Assembly (NCBI GenBank): GCA_964560135.1
Contig: CAZLKN010000004.1
Coordinates: forward strand, 1 to 64,000
Source of the DNA: CAZLKN01 sp964560135
GTDB taxonomy: Bacteria > Actinomycetota > JAICYB01
Direction: 5' to 3'
Length of the DNA stretch: 64,000 nucleotides
The notes beneath the pieces are model-generated. The model did not search any database. It was given only the letters and a program-made list of their open reading frames with translations, and had not been told where the DNA came from. The position numbers were made by a program, and so were the translations under genes. Shown here one piece after another: positions 56,792 to 64,000 of this stretch. The stretch's first letter is position 1. Each line of letters begins with the position of its first letter.

Positions 56792-59700
56792 TCACCTCGT
56801 CTTCTTACGGTCGTTGGTCGACCTGGTCGTGTTCTTCTTCTTCTTCTTCTTCGCCTTCGCCGCCGGCTCGTCGTCCTCGTCGTCGTTGCCGGAAGTCGCG
56901 GGGGCCTCGACGCCGAGCATCGCCGCCAGACCCTTCCCGCCCGACCGTGAGACCACGGACTCCGACGCCGCCATGTAGGACTGCATGACCCGCGGGTCGT
57001 TCACGACCTCCCGCGGCGGACCCGTGGTCACCACCGCGCCGAGCTCCATGGCGATCATCCGGTGGGAGATGGAGGTGATCAGCGGCATATCGTGCTCGAT
57101 GACCAGCAGCCCGGCCCCCGTCTCCTTGGCCAGCCGGACGAGCACCGGACCGAGCTCCTCGGTCTCCGCCTGGGCCAGACCGGAGGACGGCTCGTCCAGC
57201 AGCAGGATCCTGGGCTGGGCGGCCATGACACATGCGATGTCCACCGCACGACGGCTTCCGGTGGACAGCTCGTTGACGAACTTGTCGGCGTAGGCCTGGA
57301 GGCCGAGCAACTCGATCAATCCGTCGGCGCGCCGGTAGGCGCGGCGCTCGGCCTGGCGGAGCTTCGGCGCCCACACCGCGGCCATGAGGGGATTCTTGGC
57401 TTTCAGATGGCGCTCGAGGGCCACCACGATGTTCTCCCGGACCGTCATCGACGGGAACAGCCGGGTGTTCTGGAAGGACCGGCCGAGGCCGAGACGCGCC
57501 CGGGCGTCGGGTGAGAGCGTGGTGACGTCGGTGGCCTCGAGGAGGACCGAGCCGGTGTCGGGCGTGACGAACCCGGAGATCGCGTCGAACAGCGTGGTCT
57601 TCCCGGCCCCGTTGGGACCGATGATCCCCACGATCTCGGCGGCGCCGACGTCGAGACCCACGTCCCTGAGGGCGTGCACCCCGCCGAAGCTCACGCTCAC
57701 GCCCTCCACGGTGAGGAGCCGCTCACGCTCTTCGCTGGCCTGCTGGTGAGCGCCGGATGTCCGGACGGGCCCTCCACTGGCGGTGCCGGAGACCGCGCCG
57801 CCCATGAACACCGCACGCACGAGCTCCGGGCGCCGCATGAGCTCCTCGGTGGAGCCGTCGAAGCGGATCTCACCCTTCTCCATGAACACCGCCCGCTCGG
57901 CGATGGTCACGGCCACGTTCAGCGACTGTTCGACGAGCAGGACCGTGGTGCCCTGCTCGTGGATCTGACGGAGGGTGTCCAGGAGCTGCTCCACGATCTG
58001 CGGGGCGAGTCCGAGGGAGAGCTCGTCGATCATCAGCAGGCGCGGGCGCATCAGGAACGCCTGACCGAGCGCGACCATCTGCTGCTCACCACCGGACAGG
58101 TTCCCCGCCGGCTGATGCAGCCGCTCGCGCAGGATCGGGAAGAAGTCGAGGACCTGTTCAGTCCTCTCCTTCACGTAGGACTCTTCGCTGCGGTACATCC
58201 AGGCCGCCGTGCGCAGGTTCTCCTCGACGGTGAGCGTGGGGAACACGGCGTGGCCACCGGGCACCATGACGATGCCGTTGGCGGCGTTCTCGTGCGGCGG
58301 CACATGGGTGATGTCGTGGCCGTCGAGGAAGATCGCGCCGTTGGAGGCCTCCTGGATACCGGCGATCGCACGCAGGAGGGTCGACTTCCCGGCACCGTTG
58401 GTTCCCATCACGGCGACGATCTCGCCTTCCTCCACGTCGAAGTCCACGCTGAAGAGCACCTGGACGCTGTCGTAGGTGACGTCCACGTCGCGGCAGATGA
58501 TCATCTTGCGCCGGCCCCGGGCCTTGGCCCGGCGGGCCTCCTCGTCGGCCATGCTGGCCGCCCGGGCCGCCCGGATGTCCCGATCGACGCCGAACGACGA
58601 GGTGCTGAGGATGAACGCCCCGATCAGGTACACGGGGATGAACATCAGCATCCCGCGGCGAAGCCCCCAGTTGTCGACCATCGGCGCGATGAACATGATG
58701 TTGAACAGCAGCCCGATGATCTGCCAGGGCGCGATGGTCTGGAGACCGAGCCCCCGGATCCGGGGCGGGACCACCAGGGAGATCAGCGTGGCCAGGGCGG
58801 GCTGGAAGGCGGTGCCGATGAAGCCGATCGGCAGGCTCACGATGATCGAGAGCCAGAGGTTGCCGGAGAACGCGAGCACGGCCACCGTGCCGGCGTTGAG
58901 CACGAGCAGCCCGCCGAGGAACGCCATCACGCGACCGGGCTTGAAGGCGAGGAGCCGGTCGGCCAGCGGGCCGGCGAACAGGAGTCCGGTGATGGAGAAG
59001 AGCCCGGACCCGGTGGCGATGTAGCCACGTGCCCGGGGGCCGAGCCCGAACTCCTCGGCAAAGTACAACCCGACGAACAACCCGATCACCGTCCCGGAGA
59101 TCTGGAGGAACGGGGTCGCGTACCACAGGCGCCGCAGGGTGGTGATCGACTTCGCGGCGCGCCAGGCCTCCGCCCAGCTCACGGGCTTCTGCTCGGTGGT
59201 GGCGACCTCCTCGTCGGCCCCCATCTCCTTGCGCTCCTGGTAGCCGCGGACCGGTTCCTTGAGGAAGAAGAGCGCGAAGGTCACGGCTGTCGCGATGGCA
59301 CCGAGGGCGATGACCGACACCCGCCAGGTGAACCACTCGGCGAGGTTCCCGGCGATCGTCGGGCCCAGCAGCGCACCCACACCGCCCATCAGGCCGAGGA
59401 ATGCGAACACGCGGGCGCGGCTGCGCGACGGGAAGTAGTCGGCCAGCAGCGGGAAGCCCGCCGGTCCCGCCACAGACGCTCCGACGCCGGCCAGGGTGCG
59501 ACCAGCCACGAGCTGGGGAACGCTGCCGGCCGCCCCCTGCAGGACCGAGGCGGCGTTGGCGACCAGGTTCCCGATCCGCAGCATCCACACGCGGGACACC
59601 CGGTCGGCCATGAATCCCAGCGGCGGGGCGAGCAGGATCATCACGATGCCGAGGAGCGATCCCAGCGTGATGAGGAACTGGAGGCTGAAGGCGAACTCGG

Positions 59701-60103
59701 CGCGCATCTCGGGCAGGAGGACGTCCAGGGCGATGTTGTCCCACTGGGTGATCATCCCCATGAGCCCGAGCAGGATCAGCGGCATCTTGGGCCCGCCGAT
59801 CTTCCGGGGGTCGAGGTCGGCGATGAGGCCGGCGATGGTTTCCTTCAGCGGCTTCCGCGGCGCGTCGCCCTCGATCGGCGTGAACTCGTAGTCCTCGGCC
59901 CGGACGCCGAGCTCCTGCTCCCGTTCCGACGGCACCAGGTTGCGAGGCCGCACCGAGGCCGCCAGCTCCTGGTCGACACCCCCGGTCACCGCGGTGTCGG
60001 CTTCGGCCAGGGCGTCGGCCTCCACGTGTCGGGGAAGCGGCTCCGATCCGAGACCGCCGGTCTCCTCGACCGGGCGAGTCAGGTCTTCTTTCCCTTTAGA
60101 CAC
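56792..60103 (-). CDS. Fusion of MFS transporter with LivF- and LivG-type ABC ATPases
   Basis: A 1103-residue three-part protein. Residues about 105-520 are a complete MFS transporter with about 12 helices, including ADRVSRVWMLR between helices 2 and 3. Residues about 535-770 are a LivF-like ATPase (Walker A GTNGAGKST about 570, signature LSGGEQQ, Walker B LLMIDELSLGLAP). Residues about 785-1035 are a LivG-like ATPase (Walker A GPNGAGKTT about 833, LSTGSRR at the signature position, ILLLDEPSSGLAQAE). The tail is acidic then Lys-rich. The GTG start overlaps the LivH-LivM gene by eight bases. Both ATPases needed by a LIV-type importer are thus on one chain with an MFS carrier. Confidence 0.9.
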   Translation of the reverse strand: MSKGKEDLTRPVEETGGLGSEPLPRHVEADALAEADTAVTGGVDQELAASVRPRNLVPSEREQELGVRAEDYEFTPIEGDAPRKPLKETIAGLIADLDPRKIGGPKMPLILLGLMGMITQWDNIALDVLLPEMRAEFAFSLQFLITLGSLLGIVMILLAPPLGFMADRVSRVWMLRIGNLVANAASVLQGAAGSVPQLVAGRTLAGVGASVAGPAGFPLLADYFPSRSRARVFAFLGLMGGVGALLGPTIAGNLAEWFTWRVSVIALGAIATAVTFALFFLKEPVRGYQERKEMGADEEVATTEQKPVSWAEAWRAAKSITTLRRLWYATPFLQISGTVIGLFVGLYFAEEFGLGPRARGYIATGSGLFSITGLLFAGPLADRLLAFKPGRVMAFLGGLLVLNAGTVAVLAFSGNLWLSIIVSLPIGFIGTAFQPALATLISLVVPPRIRGLGLQTIAPWQIIGLLFNIMFIAPMVDNWGLRRGMLMFIPVYLIGAFILSTSSFGVDRDIRAARAASMADEEARRAKARGRRKMIICRDVDVTYDSVQVLFSVDFDVEEGEIVAVMGTNGAGKSTLLRAIAGIQEASNGAIFLDGHDITHVPPHENAANGIVMVPGGHAVFPTLTVEENLRTAAWMYRSEESYVKERTEQVLDFFPILRERLHQPAGNLSGGEQQMVALGQAFLMRPRLLMIDELSLGLAPQIVEQLLDTLRQIHEQGTTVLLVEQSLNVAVTIAERAVFMEKGEIRFDGSTEELMRRPELVRAVFMGGAVSGTASGGPVRTSGAHQQASEERERLLTVEGVSVSFGGVHALRDVGLDVGAAEIVGIIGPNGAGKTTLFDAISGFVTPDTGSVLLEATDVTTLSPDARARLGLGRSFQNTRLFPSMTVRENIVVALERHLKAKNPLMAAVWAPKLRQAERRAYRRADGLIELLGLQAYADKFVNELSTGSRRAVDIACVMAAQPRILLLDEPSSGLAQAETEELGPVLVRLAKETGAGLLVIEHDMPLITSISHRMIAMELGAVVTTGPPREVVNDPRVMQSYMAASESVVSRSGGKGLAAMLGVEAPATSGNDDEDDEPAAKAKKKKKKNTTRSTNDRKKTR
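56832..56852. repeat. Seven tandem TTC (AAG on the coding strand) triplets
   Basis: A perfect trinucleotide run encoding the polylysine part of the C-terminal tail of the MFS-ABC fusion. Triplet slippage would change the number of lysines without breaking the frame. Confidence 0.85.
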
Positions 60104-62426
60104 TCTCGGTCTCCGTGCTCGACGATGGCCCGAAGGTCCGCTGCTCTTCCTGTTCTGCTTCGGCTTCCTTGCGTTCCTCGGTGCCGTCGCGGTGGAGGTT
60201 CGCGTGGAGGACGGTCTCTCCGGTCAGGCCCAGCGCCCACTGGTCCTCGAGCCGGTACCTGCTGGGGACGAACACCGCTCCTCCACCGGGACGCATCTTC
60301 GGAGCGATCGCGGCACGCTCGGACAGCAGCACCTCGGCCTTCTGGTCGGCCACGAGGCTCGGTACGAGGATCCGGTACCGCTTGGCCACGCGGCGGAGCA
60401 GCGAGTCGCGGAGTCCGAAGACGAGCGACGACAGGCCGCCGGGGATGAGCATCAGCACGATCAGACCGCCTCCACCGCTGGCGATGAAGATGACGATCGG
60501 GTTCGAGGTGAACAGCGTCAGCGCGGCGAAATAGGTGGTCCCGAGCAGCGGTCCGGCGACGGCGCCGAACCCACCGATCACCGCGATCAGGAACATCGTC
60601 ACGCTCTGTTCCGGCGGGTAGGCGGTGGCCTGGACGCCGAACTGCGAGTACGCGAAGAGCGCACCAGCGAGGGCCGCGACGAACCCCGAGATCGCGAAGG
60701 CTCCGAGCCGGGCCCGGACGAGGTTGATCCCGAAGGATTGGGCGGCCTGTTCGTTGTCACGCGACGCGATCAGTGCACGGGCGGTGCGGCTGCGGCGCAG
60801 GCCGACGATGGCCGCCACGACCGCCACGAGGAAGAACATCGTGAAGTAGTAGAAGACCCGCTGGTCCTCCATCTCCATGCCGAGGAGCGTCGGTCGCTCG
60901 AGGCTGTCGGGCAGGTGCTTGCCGAGGAACCGGGGGTTGAGAAGGATCGCGGAGGTACTCAGCGCGAAGGCGAGCGTCATGATCGCCAGATGCAAGCCCC
61001 GGAGCTTGAGGGCGGGGAGACCGATCAGCACCGCCACAACGGCCCCCGCCAGCGCCGCGGCCACGATGGCCAAGGGCCAGGGCCAGCCCAGGTATGCGGC
61101 GACGTAGCCGCCGACGGCGGCGAAGGCGAACTGTCCGAGGCTGATCTGACCGGCCCATCCCGTGAGCACGAGCAGGGACAAACCGATCATCCCGTAGATC
61201 ATGTACACGGCCATGAGGTTGGTCTGGCTCGGAGACAGCACCCACGGCAGCCCGAGCGCGACGACCACCAGGACCGCCCAGCCGTTGCGGACCCATCGTT
61301 TGACCACAGCCAGGTGGGCCAGTTCCTTAGGGATCGGCCGGATCTCACGATCCGCCTTCCACGCGCTCGCCTGCTCGATCTCCGCCCGGGAGGCCTGGTA
61401 ACGCTGCAGCAGAAGCACGGTGGCGAGGATCAGCAGGAAGACCCCGTCGAGGGCGACCGTGGACCCGAACGACCACAGCACCGACTGCTCGAGGACCCCG
61501 AAGACCACCGCCGCCGCCGCGGTCATGGGCAGGCTCACCATCCGGGCGATCACAGCCACGGCCAGGATCTTGACCATCGTGCTCACGTTCAGCGACGACT
61601 CGCCCTGGGCCCCCACCGACATCGCCGTCAGCAGGCCCGCGGTCGCCGACAGCGCACCCGCGGCGATCCACACGCGGCTCGTGACCTTGTCGACGTTCAC
61701 CCCGAGGGTGGCGACCCGGCTCGGGTTCTCGGCAGCGGCCCGGATCGCGATGCCGGTGCTCGACCGCCGGAAGTAGAGCATCAGACCGCCGATGAACAGC
61801 AGCCCGATGAGGACCGTGAGGATGTCGGGGGTGTGGAAGGTCGCGGGAGAGATCTCGACCTGCCAGTCGAATGGGGCCCCCACCGCTCCGAGCTGGAGGC
61901 CGGCCTCCTGCTGCTCCTCGGTCGTGAGCTGGTTGGGGATCATGCCCTGGAAGCCGCCGAGGAGCTGCGCCAGGAAGATCGTGGCCACGGTGAGGACCAG
62001 GCGTGGAGCGTTGGAGAACCGCTTCACCACGAAGACGTAGATCGCGTACGCGAGGACGAGCGCGAGGACGAAGGACAGGATGAGGGAGAAGTAGTAGTTG
62101 AACCGGTACAGCCCCGGCGTGACCCGCTCGATGCACGGCGGGCAGACCGCCCTCACCAGCCGGAACAGCGGCATGTACTGGACCATCACCACGAAGAAGG
62201 TCGCGGCGACGACACCGATCTGCACTTGGGCGAAGTTGATGATCCGGTTCGCGCGGTAGACGAGGACCACACCGATCGCGTGGAGGGCGATCGTCGCGCC
62301 TCCCACGACCCCGAGTGCCCTGATCCCCGGTGGAACGCCGCCCTCGAAGAACTGGATGCTCAGCAGGATGACGACGAGCGCCAGGACGTCGTTGCGCTCC
62401 CGGAGGATCCTCAGCGCCTGGACCAT
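60096..62426 (-). CDS. LivH-LivM fused permease of a branched-chain-amino-acid-type ABC transporter
   Basis: A 776-residue membrane protein. Residues about 15-340 correspond to LivH (ALHAIGVVLVYRANRIINFAQ, GIAIRAAAENPSRVATLGVN) and about 380-690 to LivM (YGMIGLSLLVLTGWAGQISLG, GLHLAIMTLAFAL, ARLGAFAISGFVAALAGALF), with about 18 helices in total. A soluble C-terminal tail of about 85 residues follows. ATG start with AGGGA upstream; first gene of the operon. It forms the membrane channel for the ATPases fused in the next gene. Substrate unknown; amino acids, amides or urea-like compounds are typical for the family. A LivK-like binding protein is encoded far away at 3386. Confidence 0.92.
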   Translation of the reverse strand: MVQALRILRERNDVLALVVILLSIQFFEGGVPPGIRALGVVGGATIALHAIGVVLVYRANRIINFAQVQIGVVAATFFVVMVQYMPLFRLVRAVCPPCIERVTPGLYRFNYYFSLILSFVLALVLAYAIYVFVVKRFSNAPRLVLTVATIFLAQLLGGFQGMIPNQLTTEEQQEAGLQLGAVGAPFDWQVEISPATFHTPDILTVLIGLLFIGGLMLYFRRSSTGIAIRAAAENPSRVATLGVNVDKVTSRVWIAAGALSATAGLLTAMSVGAQGESSLNVSTMVKILAVAVIARMVSLPMTAAAAVVFGVLEQSVLWSFGSTVALDGVFLLILATVLLLQRYQASRAEIEQASAWKADREIRPIPKELAHLAVVKRWVRNGWAVLVVVALGLPWVLSPSQTNLMAVYMIYGMIGLSLLVLTGWAGQISLGQFAFAAVGGYVAAYLGWPWPLAIVAAALAGAVVAVLIGLPALKLRGLHLAIMTLAFALSTSAILLNPRFLGKHLPDSLERPTLLGMEMEDQRVFYYFTMFFLVAVVAAIVGLRRSRTARALIASRDNEQAAQSFGINLVRARLGAFAISGFVAALAGALFAYSQFGVQATAYPPEQSVTMFLIAVIGGFGAVAGPLLGTTYFAALTLFTSNPIVIFIASGGGGLIVLMLIPGGLSSLVFGLRDSLLRRVAKRYRILVPSLVADQKAEVLLSERAAIAPKMRPGGGAVFVPSRYRLEDQWALGLTGETVLHANLHRDGTEERKEAEAEQEEQRTFGPSSSTETESV

Positions 62427-62773
62427 CGGTCCCTAACCCCGTCCGACCCCATCTTCACAGCTCCCGACCCTCTCGACCATTGAATCCTGGACGATCCGAT
62501 CCGATCCCATGTGGCACGCGCCCTTCGAGGCCGGCCACCTCTCCCCTCGCCGGGACCGCCCGCCCTCTCGACGCCCGTCGAGACGACCTGCCGACCCCGA
62601 TTACATGTCCACTAATGATAGAAGATGATATAGGCTCCCGCGGCGGTTGGCGAGTCCGACCTTCCGCCCACCGCAGCGGCCCCGCTCCGATTTAGTTCAT
62701 ATACCATCCCAATCCCGTTCCGCGAGGCGCGCGCGCGGCCCTCGAGCCTAGCCACACGGCATATACGGGCGCC
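62427..62773. promoter_or_regulatory. Intergenic region with the promoter of the transporter operon
   Basis: About 350 bases without a supported gene, between the LivH-LivM start and the end of the ABC exporter gene, both on the minus strand. Two AT-rich patches stand out: 62601-62633 (contains TAATGATAGAAGATGATATA) and 62690-62707 (contains TTTAGTTCATATACC). Read on the minus strand both give TATAAT-like hexamers, so they are promoter candidates. I could not fix a -35. Confidence 0.4.
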
Positions 62774-62781
62774 TCAGGCGC
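62769..62781 (-). terminator. GC hairpin at the end of the ABC exporter gene
   Basis: GCGCC-TGA-GGCGC (read on the minus strand) is a perfect five-pair hairpin containing the stop codon, followed by CCGTATATG. No T-run, so weak evidence for termination. Confidence 0.25.
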
Positions 62782-64000
62782 GCAGGTCCTCGGCCAGCAT
62801 CGGGTCGTCCACGGACCGTACCCATCGGGCGAACGCGCCCCCCGCGGCCATGAGTTCCGCCGGAGACCCGGCCTCCAGGATGCGGCCCCCCTCGAGCATC
62901 ACGACGCGGTCGGCGCGCAGCGCCGTGCGGAGACGGTGAGCGATGACGACCGCCGTCCTGCCGGCCAGCAGCGTCCGCAGGGCCTCCTCCACCACGGCCT
63001 CGGTGGCGGGATCCAGGCTCGAGGTCGCCTCGTCCAGGATCAGGATCCGGGGACCGGCGAGGAAGGCCCGGGCAAGCGCCACGAGCTGGCGCTGCCCGGC
63101 CGAGAGCGACAGCCCCCGGTTGGCCACCTCGGTGTCCAGTCCGCCGGCGAGGGACGCCAGGGCCCGCTCGAGCCCGATCGCCGAAGCGGCCTCCTCGATC
63201 TCCTCGTGCGCGGCCTCGGGACGGGCGGCGGCGATGTTGTCGGCGATGGTTCCGTCGAACAGGAACCCTTCCTGGGGGACGAGCGCCAAGTGGCGCCGAA
63301 GCGACTCGCCGGTGACGCGGCTGACGTCCTGGCCGTCGATCAGGATGCGGCCGGAGGTGAGCTCGTAGAAACGCGCCATCAGCTTGGCGATCGTGGACTT
63401 CCCGGCGCCGCTCCCGCCGACCAGCGCGACCCGCTCGCCGGGCGCGATCGTGAGGTCCACGTCCTGGATGACCAGTGGCTGACCGGGCCCGTACCGGAAC
63501 GAGACTCCCTCGAGGCGCACTTCGCCAGGGCCGGGCTCCAGCGGCCGGGCGTCGGCGGCGTCGGAGACGCGTGGTTGCTCGTCCTGGAAGGCGAACACCT
63601 TGGCGAAGGACGCCGCCGCCGCTTGGAGGAGGTGCGCGAGCTCCGTGAACTGCTGGATCGGCTGGAAGAGCCGTCCGACGTAGAGGGTGAACGCCACCAC
63701 GACACCGACGGGGACCCGTCCGTCCACCGCGAGCAGGGCGCCGTAGCCGAGCACCGCCGCGAGGGCCACCGGGTGGAGGAACTCCACGATCGGGTAATAG
63801 CGGGCGCTCACGCGGGCCATGCCCATCCGGGCGCGGTAGGCGTCCTCGTTGACCTCCCCGAAGGCCCGGCGCTGGGCTTCCTCCACGTTGTAGGCCTGGA
63901 CGACCCGGATCCCGATCAGCGACTCGTTGAGCCGGGTCAGAAGGTTGGCGACGCTGTCCCGCACTTCGAGCTGGGCCGCGAACGCCTGCCGCTGGAACAC
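62774..64000 (-). CDS. ABC multidrug/lipid exporter subunit, membrane-ATPase type (3' part)
   Basis: The last 408 residues of an exporter half-transporter; the gene continues beyond the right edge. The end of the membrane domain (about 1-165) is followed by the ATPase: Walker A LVGGSGAGKST, Q-loop LVPQEGFLFDGTI, signature LSAGQRQLVALARAF, Walker B ILILDEATSSLDP and switch His in VVIAHRL. The signature and D-loop are intact, so it should be active. Type IV exporters like MsbA or LmrA move lipids, drugs or peptides; often two such genes are paired, and a partner could be just outside. Confidence 0.9.
   Translation of the reverse strand: MFQRQAFAAQLEVRDSVANLLTRLNESLIGIRVVQAYNVEEAQRRAFGEVNEDAYRARMGMARVSARYYPIVEFLHPVALAAVLGYGALLAVDGRVPVGVVVAFTLYVGRLFQPIQQFTELAHLLQAAAASFAKVFAFQDEQPRVSDAADARPLEPGPGEVRLEGVSFRYGPGQPLVIQDVDLTIAPGERVALVGGSGAGKSTIAKLMARFYELTSGRILIDGQDVSRVTGESLRRHLALVPQEGFLFDGTIADNIAAARPEAAHEEIEEAASAIGLERALASLAGGLDTEVANRGLSLSAGQRQLVALARAFLAGPRILILDEATSSLDPATEAVVEEALRTLLAGRTAVVIAHRLRTALRADRVVMLEGGRILEAGSPAELMAAGGAFARWVRSVDDPMLAEDLRA

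Noticed and set aside
57674..60448. A 924-codon plus-strand frame opposite the MFS-ABC fusion
   Set aside because: Rich in His, Asp, Arg and Gly without hydrophobic or domain structure; mirror of the real gene.
59940..62483. An 847-codon plus-strand frame opposite the fused permease
   Set aside because: The opposite strand has about 18 clean membrane helices and LIV permease motifs, so this is a shadow.
62427..62700. Short plus-strand frame in the last intergenic region (around 62480-62695)
   Set aside because: No ribosome site, no conserved motif, and the AT-rich patches look like promoters.
1..64000. CRISPR arrays, tRNA or rRNA genes, insertion sequences, prophage or toxin-antitoxin genes
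   Set aside because: I looked for spaced repeats, tRNA-like cloverleaf ends, transposase motifs and terminal repeats and saw none; a tRNA missed by eye cannot be fully excluded.

Overview
The window is a very G+C-rich, densely coded stretch of a bacterial chromosome. Codon third positions are nearly always G or C, GTG and TTG starts are common, many genes overlap by 4 bases, and several promoters look leaderless. Together with a homodimeric-type pyruvate dehydrogenase E1, a PASTA lipoprotein and a MoxR/DUF58/TgpA block, this points to an actinobacterium (Actinomycetota), possibly a deep lineage such as Acidimicrobiia or Nitriliruptoria. The lineage is an inference. I saw no rRNA or tRNA gene, CRISPR array, insertion sequence or phage gene.

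Layout. 1-5.9 kb: 5' end of aceE, a secreted alpha-amylase with a small secreted partner, a LivK-type binding protein and a calcineurin-like phosphodiesterase. 6.0-10.7 kb: a GH13 amylase-family enzyme with an unusual N-terminal part, then a metallophosphoesterase and a tyrosine-phosphatase-like protein. 10.7-16.6 kb: an L-rhamnose operon on the minus strand (cupin phosphomannose-isomerase-like protein, bifunctional rhamnulose-1-phosphate aldolase/lactaldehyde dehydrogenase, rhamnose isomerase, rhamnulokinase). 16.7-22.8 kb: aldehyde dehydrogenase, Zn alcohol dehydrogenase, FAD/Fe-S 2-hydroxyacid dehydrogenase, FAH-type hydrolase. 23-45.9 kb: a large carbohydrate-catabolism island with GH1, GH4, a GH-A clan enzyme and a GHL6-like enzyme, three SMP-30 lactonases, three Gfo/Idh/MocA-type proteins, a second Zn alcohol dehydrogenase, an IclR regulator, MhpE/MhpF, an HpcH aldolase, an enolase-superfamily dehydratase, a 13-Asp-box protein, a PhyH dioxygenase and an MFS exporter. 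46-48.2 kb: a membrane protein, a ROK regulator and a PASTA lipoprotein. 48.2-62.4 kb: one minus-strand operon of eight genes joining a LIV-type ABC transporter (LivH-LivM fusion; MFS-LivF-LivG fusion) to MoxR, DUF58, a TgpA-like protein, a lipoprotein, a Dpp/Opp-type binding protein and a small membrane protein. 62.8 kb to the end: 3' part of an ABC exporter.

How the genes fit together. The island supplies glycosidases that release sugars and two routes for using them. The first is the phosphorylative rhamnose route (RhaI, RhaB, RhaEW). The second is an oxidative, non-phosphorylative route: dehydrogenase, SMP-30 lactonase, enolase-superfamily dehydratase, then HpcH aldolase or FAH hydrolase. 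Pyruvate, lactaldehyde/lactate and possibly acetyl-CoA (through MhpE/MhpF) would be the products. Repeated promoter boxes tie parts of the island together: a TCTCGC palindrome at the IclR and MhpFE/HpcH promoters, a 15-base box at 36994 and 40043, and a GTTAGCTGA/CTGATAAGT box at 16651, 29038 and 31161. No dedicated rhamnose importer is visible in the window.
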